Source: DATLCI01 sp046714215
GTDB lineage: Bacteria > Acidobacteriota > Terriglobia > Terriglobales > Acidobacteriaceae
Assembly (NCBI GenBank): GCA_046714215.1
Contig: JBKKBM010000042.1
Location: 1 to 6,691 of the forward strand
Length of the DNA: 6,691 bases
Reading direction: 5' to 3'
Shown here: piece after piece, positions 1-4,576 of the stretch
How positions within the stretch are numbered: position 1 is the stretch's first letter
Layout: each line of letters opens with the position of its first letter
Notes under the pieces: generated by a model
What the model was told of the DNA's origin: nothing
Seen by the model: the letters and a program-made list of their open reading frames with translations, nothing else
Database searches by the model: none
Made by a program: the position numbers and the translations under genes

Positions 1-1456
1 GCCCACGATGTATCGCGGACGCCTCTGGACCATGCGCCAGTACGCGGGCATGGGCGATGCGGGCGAATCCAATAAGCGTTACAAGTATCTGCTCGCCCAT
101 GGCACCTCCGGACTGAGCGTGGCGTTCGATCTGCCCACCCAGATCGGCATGGATTCCGATCACCCCATGGCGCTGGGCGAAGTAGGCAAAGTCGGCGTGG
201 CCATTGACTCCATCGAAGACATGCAGCGCCTCTTCGACGGCATCAACCTCGACCAGATCTCGACGTCGATGACCATCAACGCGACCGCCTCTATCTTGCT
301 CGCGCTGTACATCTCCGTCGCGAAGCGGAAGGGCTCCGCCGTGGCCAAACTCTCTGGCACGGTGCAAAACGACATTCTCAAGGAATACATCGCGCGCGGG
401 ACTTACATCTATCCGGTGAAGTCGGCGATGCGCATCATCACGGACATGTTCGCCTACGCGAACCAGCACTTGCCAGAATGGAATCCCATCTCCATCTCCG
501 GATACCACATGCGGGAGGCGGGCTGCACCGCCACCCAGGAAGTAGCATTCACCCTGGGCAATGGCATTGCGTATGTGCAAGCTGCCTTGGACGTGGGCCT
601 CGACGTCGACACCTTTGCCCCGCGACTCAGCTTCTTTTTCAATGCGCACAATGATTTCCTGGAAGAAGTGGCGAAATTCCGCGCGGCCCGGCGCATGTGG
701 GCGCGCATCATGCGCGAGCATTTCAAGGCGAAGAATCAACGGTCGTGGATGCTGCGCTTCCATACCCAGACCGCAGGCTCCACACTCACGGCGCAGCAAC
801 CCGAAGTCAACATCGTGCGTACGGCGATCCAGGCAATGGCCGCGGTGCTGGGGGGGACGCAGTCGTTGCATACGAATTCTTTTGACGAAGCGCTGGGTCT
901 GCCCACCGAGGAGGCCGCGCGCATCGCGTTGCGAACGCAGCAGATCATCGGCTATGAAAGTGGTGCCGCCCAGACGGTCGACCCCTTCGCGGGGTCTTAC
1001 TTCATCGAATCGCAGACCACCCGCATCGAGACCCAGGCCAATGAGTACCTCGCTAAGATCGACGCCCTGGGCGGCATGATCAAGGCCGTCGAGCGCGGCT
1101 TCGTGCAGCAGGAGATCCAGAACGCCGCCTATGAATACCAGCAGGCGGTCGACCGCGGCGACGCCGTAGTCGTGGGCGTGAATGAATTTCAAATGGATGG
1201 GGAGAAATCGACGCCGATCCAGCGCATCGACGAGGCGCAGGAGCGGAATCAGGTGGAACGGCTGCGCGCGCTACGGGCCCGCCGCCATCCCAAGGTCTGG
1301 CAGAAATCGCTGGATAGCATCGAAGAAGCGGCGCGCGGCGATGCCAACCTTATGCCGCGGATCATCCACGCGGTGGAAAGTTACGCTACCGTAGGCGAGA
1401 TCGCCGACGTGCTGCGCCGCGTATTTGGGGAATATAAGGAAGAGGTAGTGCTGTAG
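1..1456 (+). CDS. mcmA1: Methylmalonyl-CoA mutase large (catalytic) subunit, 5' partial
   Basis: This gene encodes the substrate-binding TIM-barrel subunit of adenosylcobalamin-dependent methylmalonyl-CoA mutase, which interconverts (R)-methylmalonyl-CoA and succinyl-CoA in the cytoplasm. The frame is open to the left edge: the two codons before ATG 8 read Pro-Thr, completing the family motif PTMYRGRLWT, so ATG 8 is internal. By alignment to the Propionibacterium enzyme from memory, about 77 residues are missing. Counting from ATG 8, Tyr12 (RQYAG), Arg130 (YIARGTYIY) and His167 (SGYHMREAG) match Propionibacterium Tyr89, Arg207 and His244. Isobutyryl-CoA mutase has Phe and Gln at the first two sites, so methylmalonyl-CoA is the likely substrate. 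Other family motifs are GLSVAFDLPTQ, SFFFNAHNDF, FHTQTAGSTLTAQQP and GGTQSLHTNSFDEAL. The protein ends just after the barrel (VGEIADVLRRVFGEYKE) and has no B12-binding domain (DxHxxG...GG). A separate small subunit is therefore expected elsewhere. Family assignment is certain; exact substrate is inferred. Confidence 0.95.
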   Translation, partial: PTMYRGRLWTMRQYAGMGDAGESNKRYKYLLAHGTSGLSVAFDLPTQIGMDSDHPMALGEVGKVGVAIDSIEDMQRLFDGINLDQISTSMTINATASILLALYISVAKRKGSAVAKLSGTVQNDILKEYIARGTYIYPVKSAMRIITDMFAYANQHLPEWNPISISGYHMREAGCTATQEVAFTLGNGIAYVQAALDVGLDVDTFAPRLSFFFNAHNDFLEEVAKFRAARRMWARIMREHFKAKNQRSWMLRFHTQTAGSTLTAQQPEVNIVRTAIQAMAAVLGGTQSLHTNSFDEALGLPTEEAARIALRTQQIIGYESGAAQTVDPFAGSYFIESQTTRIETQANEYLAKIDALGGMIKAVERGFVQQEIQNAAYEYQQAVDRGDAVVVGVNEFQMDGEKSTPIQRIDEAQERNQVERLRALRARRHPKVWQKSLDSIEEAARGDANLMPRIIHAVESYATVGEIADVLRRVFGEYKEEVVL

Positions 1457-1458
1457 GG

Positions 1459-1484
1459 CTTCCGGCTAGATCTGCGCCTGGAAG
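1459..1484. terminator. Stem-loop between convergent genes, possible terminator
   Basis: CTTCC-GGC and GCC-T-GGAAG can form an eight-pair stem with one bulged T around a nine-base loop. It begins three bases after the mutase stop and overlaps the last codons of the convergent Cys-rich gene. A stem here could end transcription from either side. No T-run follows on either strand, so it is not a typical intrinsic terminator. Confidence 0.3.
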
Positions 1485-1633
1485 TCGCACGCCTCGCGGC
1501 AATCGATGCAGTAGTACATGCCGTCCTGACACAGCCGCACGTTGTATTGACCCTGGCACAGCGTGCAAAATCGCTCGCACTGGCAGCGGGCCTCTTCTCT
1601 CTCGCACTGCATACATTTGAATGGTTCGGCCAT
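1466..1633 (-). CDS. Small cysteine-rich protein, 55 aa, unknown function
   Basis: This is a short minus-strand gene that a 60-codon cut-off would miss. From ATG at 1633 to TAG at 1466-1468 it encodes 55 residues starting MAEPFKCMQCERE and ending EACDFQAQI. Ten residues are cysteines, at 7, 10, 17, 19, 23, 26, 35, 42, 45 and 49. They form three CxxC pairs (7/10, 23/26, 42/45), one CxC (17/19) and two singles. The rest is polar and charged, with no signal peptide or membrane segment. Regular CxxC spacing suggests a metal-binding (zinc-ribbon-like) or redox protein in the cytoplasm, possibly with two metal sites. I do not recognise the family and assign no function. The overlapping frames on this strand give Arg/Ser/Ala-rich products typical of shadows, whereas this frame has a clear pattern. 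No strong Shine-Dalgarno precedes the ATG. It ends nine bases from the mutase stop and is convergent with it. Confidence 0.75.
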   Translation of the reverse strand: MAEPFKCMQCEREEARCQCERFCTLCQGQYNVRLCQDGMYYCIDCREACDFQAQI

Positions 1634-1686
1634 GCCAGAGACTTTAGCCTGTGCCGCGAAAATTGAAAAGAGGGAAGTAAAGCCAC

Positions 1687-1714
1687 TTGCGGCTGGCGGG
1701 CAAAGTACTACAAT
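1687..1714 (+). promoter_or_regulatory. Possible sigma70-type promoter pointing into the HTH gene's antisense strand
   Basis: TTGCGG (1687-1692) lies 16 bases before TACAAT (1709-1714). The -10 box matches TATAAT at five of six bases; the -35 box matches only its TTG. A transcript would start near 1721, carry the 1719-1743 stem at its 5' end and run antisense to the minus-strand HTH gene. No plus-strand coding region follows directly. It could be fortuitous. Confidence 0.25.
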
Positions 1715-1718
1715 GGAC

Positions 1719-1743
1719 CCATCCAGAAAGACCGGTTGGATGG
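1719..1743. terminator. Stem-loop after the minus-strand HTH gene
   Basis: CCATCCA (1719-1725) and TGGATGG (1737-1743) are perfect complements around an 11-base loop. Read on the minus strand, the stem begins nine bases after the stop codon of the small HTH gene, a usual place for a terminator. No T-run follows on the minus strand, so a role in 3'-end formation or RNA stability is only possible. Confidence 0.3.
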
Positions 1744-1752
1744 ATACTCAGG

Positions 1753-1980
1753 TCAGGCGCCCGATGCCTTGGCCGCCGCTGCTCGCTTGCCCGCGATCTT
1801 CTCGATGCGCTTGATCTCGGCCAGCAGCGCCGCTTCCACTTTTTTCGAACGTCGCTCTCCGTTGGCGACCCGGCTCACGTACGAACGGTCCAAGCCCAGT
1901 TGTTTCGCCACCCGGCTGTAGACGCCGCGGTAGAGCGAATGCCGTAACAGCTCCGAGTCTATGTTATGCTTAGTCACCAT
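1753..1980 (-). CDS. Small helix-turn-helix DNA-binding protein (XRE/Cro-like), 75 aa
   Basis: This encodes a small cytoplasmic DNA-binding protein, probably a transcription regulator. The region around residues 24-44 (VAKQLGLDRSYVSRVANGERR) is a good XRE/Cro-type helix-turn-helix: an Ala-Lys-Gln first helix, a Gly turn, then the recognition helix DRSYVSRVANG. The rest is a basic, Ala-rich helical tail (residues 45-75) with no second domain, so it is the size of a Cro protein. ATG at 1980 was chosen. The frame also runs to a TTG at 1989, which adds only three residues, and neither start has a clear Shine-Dalgarno. The gene is divergent from the cI-like repressor at 2051, with 70 bases between starts, so the two very likely share control DNA. 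TAACA/TGTTA half-sites lie inside its first codons and upstream of it. Target genes are unknown. Confidence 0.8.
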   Translation of the reverse strand: MVTKHNIDSELLRHSLYRGVYSRVAKQLGLDRSYVSRVANGERRSKKVEAALLAEIKRIEKIAGKRAAAAKASGA

Positions 1981-2009
1981 TGTTGCCAAAAACCCAAACG
2001 TCCTATGGC

Positions 2010-2036
2010 TAACACCATATAACGTCTCTGTTATGG
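2010..2036. promoter_or_regulatory. Putative operator and -10 region between the divergent regulators
   Basis: ATAAC (2019-2023) and GTTAT (2030-2034) form an inverted repeat around six bases. A further TAACA at 2010-2014 pairs with TGTTA at 2029-2033. TATAAC at 2018-2023 fits a plus-strand -10 box at five of six bases and lies inside the repeat. A start of transcription near 2030 would give a short leader holding GGAG before ATG 2051. Such an overlap suits repression by one or both flanking HTH proteins. No good -35 box was found at standard spacing. Confidence 0.5.
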
Positions 2037-2050
2037 AGTCAATCGGTCGT

Positions 2051-2761
2051 ATGGCTGTTCCCCCGAACGGTCGCCCTGAATGGGCGAAAAAGATCGAAGA
2101 GATGCGGGACCGCTTAGGCCTCAGTCAGGCGGCTTTGGCGAAGAAACTGAATGTTTCGCCCATGGCCCCCTCCCGCTGGGAGCGCGGTATCAACCGCCCG
2201 CCCTCATCCATCTTTCTGCGTATGGGAAAAATGATCGGTCATCCGCTTTGTTGGTACTTCTGGGGAGAAGCCGGGCTCAGCAAGGAAGACCTGATCAGTT
2301 GTGCAGATCCGGCTGAGATTGTAGCGCAGAAGCTGGCGGTGCCGGCTGTCGTGAATGACTCGGAGTACATCGCGCTGCCGCTGCTGCCGCCGGACGCCAC
2401 TCGCTTCGATCTTTCCGGTGGCTCCGAGAAAAAGGACTTCATGGTGGCCCGCCGCGATTGGTGTCCGCATCCCGAGCGCACCATCTGCTGGCAGTACAAG
2501 GGGATGGGCATGAAGCCGTTGCTGGCGGATGCCTCCATCGTCGCGGTCGACCTGGAGCAGACCGATCCCGCGCAACTCGAAGGAAAGATGGTGCTGGCTA
2601 CGCATGCCAAGCACGGGGCGCGGGTGAAGTGGTTGCTCACCACCCCGCAGGGGATCACGCTCAAACCCGAGAATCCCGACCTGCCGTCTTACAACGTGAG
2701 CAGTGGTGAATGGAAAATAATCGGGAACGTGATCTGGTGGTTCCGCAAGAACCCCGTCTAG
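2051..2761 (+). CDS. cI/LexA-like repressor: XRE HTH plus S24-type domain lacking the catalytic Ser, 236 aa
   Basis: This is a cytoplasmic transcription regulator with two domains. Residues 11-65 form an XRE helix-turn-helix (LSQAALAKKLNVSPMAPSRWE at 24-44). From about residue 105 the protein resembles the peptidase S24 domain of LexA/cI repressors, with RRDWCPHPE, YKGMGMKPLLADASIVAVD and GKMVLATHAKHGARVKWL. In active members the segment reads GDSMxP with a Ser nucleophile. Here the aligned residue is Gly153, while the general-base Lys appears kept as Lys193, 40 residues on. No Ala-Gly cleavage site is evident between the domains. I infer that it cannot cut itself and uses this domain for dimerisation or ligand sensing. 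ATG 2051 was chosen because GGAG lies 12 bases upstream and the inverted repeat then falls in the promoter. ATG 2033 would add six residues and remains possible; a start at 1961 would overlap the divergent gene. Confidence 0.85.
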   Translation: MAVPPNGRPEWAKKIEEMRDRLGLSQAALAKKLNVSPMAPSRWERGINRPPSSIFLRMGKMIGHPLCWYFWGEAGLSKEDLISCADPAEIVAQKLAVPAVVNDSEYIALPLLPPDATRFDLSGGSEKKDFMVARRDWCPHPERTICWQYKGMGMKPLLADASIVAVDLEQTDPAQLEGKMVLATHAKHGARVKWLLTTPQGITLKPENPDLPSYNVSSGEWKIIGNVIWWFRKNPV

Positions 2762-2787
2762 ACTCCGTATACCCGCCGCTCCGCCGA

Positions 2788-2815
2788 TTGACCCACCTAA
2801 AAATCGCGTGATAAC
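2788..2815 (+). promoter_or_regulatory. Candidate promoter of the gcv operon
   Basis: TTGACC (2788-2793; five of six matches to TTGACA) lies 16 bases before GATAAC (2810-2815; four of six to TATAAT). Transcription would start near 2822, giving a leader of about 57 bases before gcvT. It is the best promoter-like pair in the 117-base spacer between the repressor and gcvT. Confidence 0.4.
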
Positions 2816-2864
2816 GTAAAGGGTTCCCGGTTGCTCCGTTCCTCGGACCATCAGCCGCATCACC

Positions 2865-2871
2865 GAAGGGA
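2865..2871 (+). promoter_or_regulatory. Ribosome binding site that sets the gcvT start at TTG 2879
   Basis: GAAGGGA lies seven bases before TTG 2879, a standard spacing. No ATG or GTG lies nearby in frame, and the further-upstream TTG at 2831 lacks a site. Bases of this motif can also pair with GGGTTCCC at 2821-2828, which might limit access to it. Confidence 0.6.
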
Positions 2872-2878
2872 AATCCCG

Positions 2879-4033
2879 TTGTCCGTCACCTCCGATACCA
2901 GCTCCGCACTGCGTAAGACCGCGCTCAATGCCGTCCACCGCCGCCTGGACGCGAAGATGGTCGACTTCGGCGGGTGGGACATGCCCGTCGAGTACTCCGG
3001 ACTCATTGCCGAACATATGGCCGTGCGCACCGGCGTGGGCGTCTTCGACGTCAGCCACATGGGCGATATCCTCATCATGGGAAAACAAGCCCTCGCCGCC
3101 GTGCAGCACATCAGCATGAACGATGCCTCTAAGCTGCAGGTCGGACAGGCGCACTATTCGGCGCTGCTCTATCCCGAAGGCACGTTCGTCGACGACGTGA
3201 TCGTCCACAAGCTCAGCGAAAACGACTATCTGCTCGTCATCAATGCCGGAACCCGCGAAAAAGATTGGAATTGGGTACGGCAGAATGTTGCCCGTTTCAA
3301 TTGCCATCCCAAGGACTTCAGCGACTACTACACGCAGCTCGCCATCCAGGGGCCAAAGGCCGTTGACGTGGTGCAGAAGCTTACGGACGTTGACCTCGCC
3401 ACCGTCAAGAACTACTGGTTCAAATACGGCACTGTGTGCGGAATCCCCAACACGATGGTGGCGCGCACCGGTTATACCGGCGAAGATGGCTTTGAGATCT
3501 ACGTACCCTCCGACGAACCCACCAGCGAACGCGTGTGGAACGAGGTGATGGAGGCGGGCAAGGGATTCGGGATCGTGCCGTGCGGCCTGGGTGCGCGCAA
3601 CACGTTGCGGCTGGAGTCGAAGATGGCGCTTTACGGCCACGAGATCTCCGAAACCATCAATGTGTTTGAAGCTGCTCTTGACCGCTACGCCAAGTTCACT
3701 CCGGAGAAGGGTGATTTCATCGGGCGGGCGGCTTTGGAAAAAGTGCAGGCCGCCGGTGTGAAGCGGATCTTGGTGGGACTGGAGATGATCGAGCGCGGGA
3801 TCGGCCGCGATGACTACAAAGTCTTTGACGATGCCGGGAATGAGATCGGAATCATCACCAGCGGGTCGCCGGCGCCGTTCTTGAAGAAAAATATTGCGTT
3901 GGCGTATGTGCCGCCGGTGTTCTCCGCCCTGGATACCGTGGTTAACGTCGAGATCCGCGGACAAAAGGTGAAAGCCAAAGTGGTGCCTACGCCGTTTTAC
4001 AAGAAGCCAAAGAAGGAAGCAGCGAAGCAGTAG
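2879..4033 (+). CDS. gcvT: Glycine cleavage system T-protein (aminomethyltransferase), 384 aa
   Basis: GcvT takes the aminomethyl group from lipoylated GcvH and transfers its carbon to tetrahydrofolate, releasing ammonia and methylene-THF in the cytoplasm. The N-terminal motif KMVDFGGWDMPVEY is at residues 26-39, followed by RTGVGVFDVSHMG. GTFVDDVIVHK places an Asp pair at 105-106, one of which should be the conserved catalytic Asp. NAGTREKDWNWV comes next, then RTGYTGEDGFE (196-206), and CGLGARNTLRLE (235-246) with the folate-site Arg/Glu region. The barrel-like C-terminal part ends in a Lys-rich tail. Length is normal for the family (about 360-380). The start is TTG 2879, fixed by GAAGGGA seven bases upstream; the frame extends to TTG 2831, but those extra 16 residues (LRSSDHQPHHRR-type) look non-native. 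It is the first gene of gcvT-gcvH-gcvPA-gcvPB, 96 bases before gcvH. Confidence 0.95.
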   Translation: MSVTSDTSSALRKTALNAVHRRLDAKMVDFGGWDMPVEYSGLIAEHMAVRTGVGVFDVSHMGDILIMGKQALAAVQHISMNDASKLQVGQAHYSALLYPEGTFVDDVIVHKLSENDYLLVINAGTREKDWNWVRQNVARFNCHPKDFSDYYTQLAIQGPKAVDVVQKLTDVDLATVKNYWFKYGTVCGIPNTMVARTGYTGEDGFEIYVPSDEPTSERVWNEVMEAGKGFGIVPCGLGARNTLRLESKMALYGHEISETINVFEAALDRYAKFTPEKGDFIGRAALEKVQAAGVKRILVGLEMIERGIGRDDYKVFDDAGNEIGIITSGSPAPFLKKNIALAYVPPVFSALDTVVNVEIRGQKVKAKVVPTPFYKKPKKEAAKQ

Positions 4034-4059
4034 TGGAATCGAGCAGTGAACGGTATCAG

Positions 4060-4079
4060 GGTATGACTTCAGTCATGCC
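4060..4079. repeat. Hairpin palindrome in the gcvT-gcvH spacer (first of two)
   Basis: GGTATGAC (4060-4067) and GTCATGCC (4072-4079) form an eight-pair stem with one G-T wobble and a TTCA loop. The centre reads ACTTCAGT. With the next hairpin it resembles the repetitive extragenic palindromes I associate with Acidobacteria, which is from memory and not tested. Confidence 0.55.
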
Positions 4080-4095
4080 GAGCGAGTTGAGAAAT

Positions 4096-4119
4096 ACCTG
4101 GGGCTTTAGCCCCTGAGGT
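4096..4119. repeat. Hairpin palindrome overlapping the gcvH ribosome binding site (second of two)
   Basis: GGGGC (4100-4104) and GCCCC (4109-4113) pair around the loop TTTA. ACCT (4096-4099) then pairs with AGGT (4116-4119) across a two-base TG bulge. The centre reads GCTTTAGC, like the ACTTCAGT centre of the neighbouring hairpin. The 3' arm contains the GAGG Shine-Dalgarno of gcvH, so folding could reduce gcvH translation or separate gcvT from gcvH expression. Confidence 0.6.
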
Positions 4120-4129
4120 GAAAGGCAAA

Positions 4130-4519
4130 ATGGCTTATCCTGCGGATTTTCGTTACACCAAAGAGCACGAGTGGATCAAGGTGGAGGGCAACACGGCCAC
4201 CATCGGCATCACCCACCACGCTCAGGACTCGCTCGGCGACATCGTCTTCGTGGACCTACCCAAGCCCGGTACTGACGTCGCGGCGCATAAGTCTTTCGGC
4301 TCGGTGGAGTCAGTAAAGGCCGTTTCGGAGTTGTTCGCCCCCGCCTCGGGCTCCGTCACCGCAGTCAATCAGGAGTTGGCCGATTCACCGGAGAAGATCA
4401 ACTCCGACGCCCACGCCGCCTGGATGATCAAGATCACGCTGAAGGACCCGAGCGAGGTCAATGGCCTGCTCAGCGCCACCGATTACGAGAAGTACGTCGC
4501 CGAAGAATCTTCCAAATAA
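4130..4519 (+). CDS. gcvH: Glycine cleavage system H-protein (lipoyl carrier), 129 aa
   Basis: GcvH carries the aminomethyl intermediate on a swinging lipoyl arm between P-, T- and L-proteins. The lipoyl attachment Lys is Lys63 in GSVESVKAVSE, the same place as Lys64 of E. coli GcvH. Other family signatures are FRYTKEHEWIKVEG near the N-terminus (residues 7-18), GITHHAQDSLGDIVFVDLP, and LFAPASGSVTAVNQELADSPEKINSD after the lipoyl Lys. Length is usual for the family. ATG 4130 was chosen because GAGGTG lies nine bases upstream and MAYPADFRYT is a normal family N-terminus; a GTG at 4118 is in frame but forms part of the ribosome binding site. It lies 96 bases after gcvT and 57 before gcvPA, each spacer holding palindromes. 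Its Shine-Dalgarno sits in the second hairpin. Confidence 0.97.
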   Translation: MAYPADFRYTKEHEWIKVEGNTATIGITHHAQDSLGDIVFVDLPKPGTDVAAHKSFGSVESVKAVSELFAPASGSVTAVNQELADSPEKINSDAHAAWMIKITLKDPSEVNGLLSATDYEKYVAEESSK

Positions 4520-4525
4520 TCTGTA

Positions 4526-4547
4526 GAGACGTAGCTGGCTACGTCTC
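4526..4547. repeat. Perfect inverted repeat in the gcvH-gcvPA spacer
   Basis: GAGACGTAGC (4526-4535) and GCTACGTCTC (4538-4547) are exact complements separated by TG, folding as nine pairs with a CTGG loop. It starts seven bases after the gcvH stop. No T-run follows, so it is not a simple terminator inside the operon. The sequence resembles GTAGAGACG-type dispersed palindromes I recall from several bacterial groups. A role as a repeat element or mRNA stabiliser is inferred. Confidence 0.6.
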
Positions 4548-4576
4548 ATGCTTCACGAAGTGAGACCCTCACATCC

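Noticed and set aside
1381..1686. 101-codon minus-strand frame over the mutase end and the Cys-rich gene
   Set aside because: It is a Ser/Arg/Ala-rich shadow. The adjacent frame with ten patterned cysteines is the credible gene.
1736..1921. 61-codon plus-strand frame after the possible promoter at 1687-1714
   Set aside because: It is antisense to the HTH gene, begins with TTG without a ribosome site, and has a Ser/Ala/Arg-rich shadow composition.
1961..2032. Long N-terminus for the cI-like repressor starting at 1961
   Set aside because: It would overlap the divergent HTH gene start and translate through the operator-like repeats.
2822..2878. CACCGAAGGG before gcvT as part of a glycine riboswitch
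   Set aside because: The motif resembles part of the aptamer core, but the GGAGAG...CTCTCAGG closing stem is missing and the leader is too short for even one full aptamer.
2831..2878. Upstream TTG start for gcvT at 2831
   Set aside because: It has no ribosome binding site at normal spacing and would add 16 residues unlike the family N-terminus; TTG 2879 has GAAGGGA seven bases upstream.
2204..3964. 586-codon open frame on the minus strand opposite the repressor end and gcvT
   Set aside because: It runs antisense to the clear gcvT and repressor genes. Its product is His/Asp/Val-rich with no recognisable domain, as expected from a GC-rich antisense frame.
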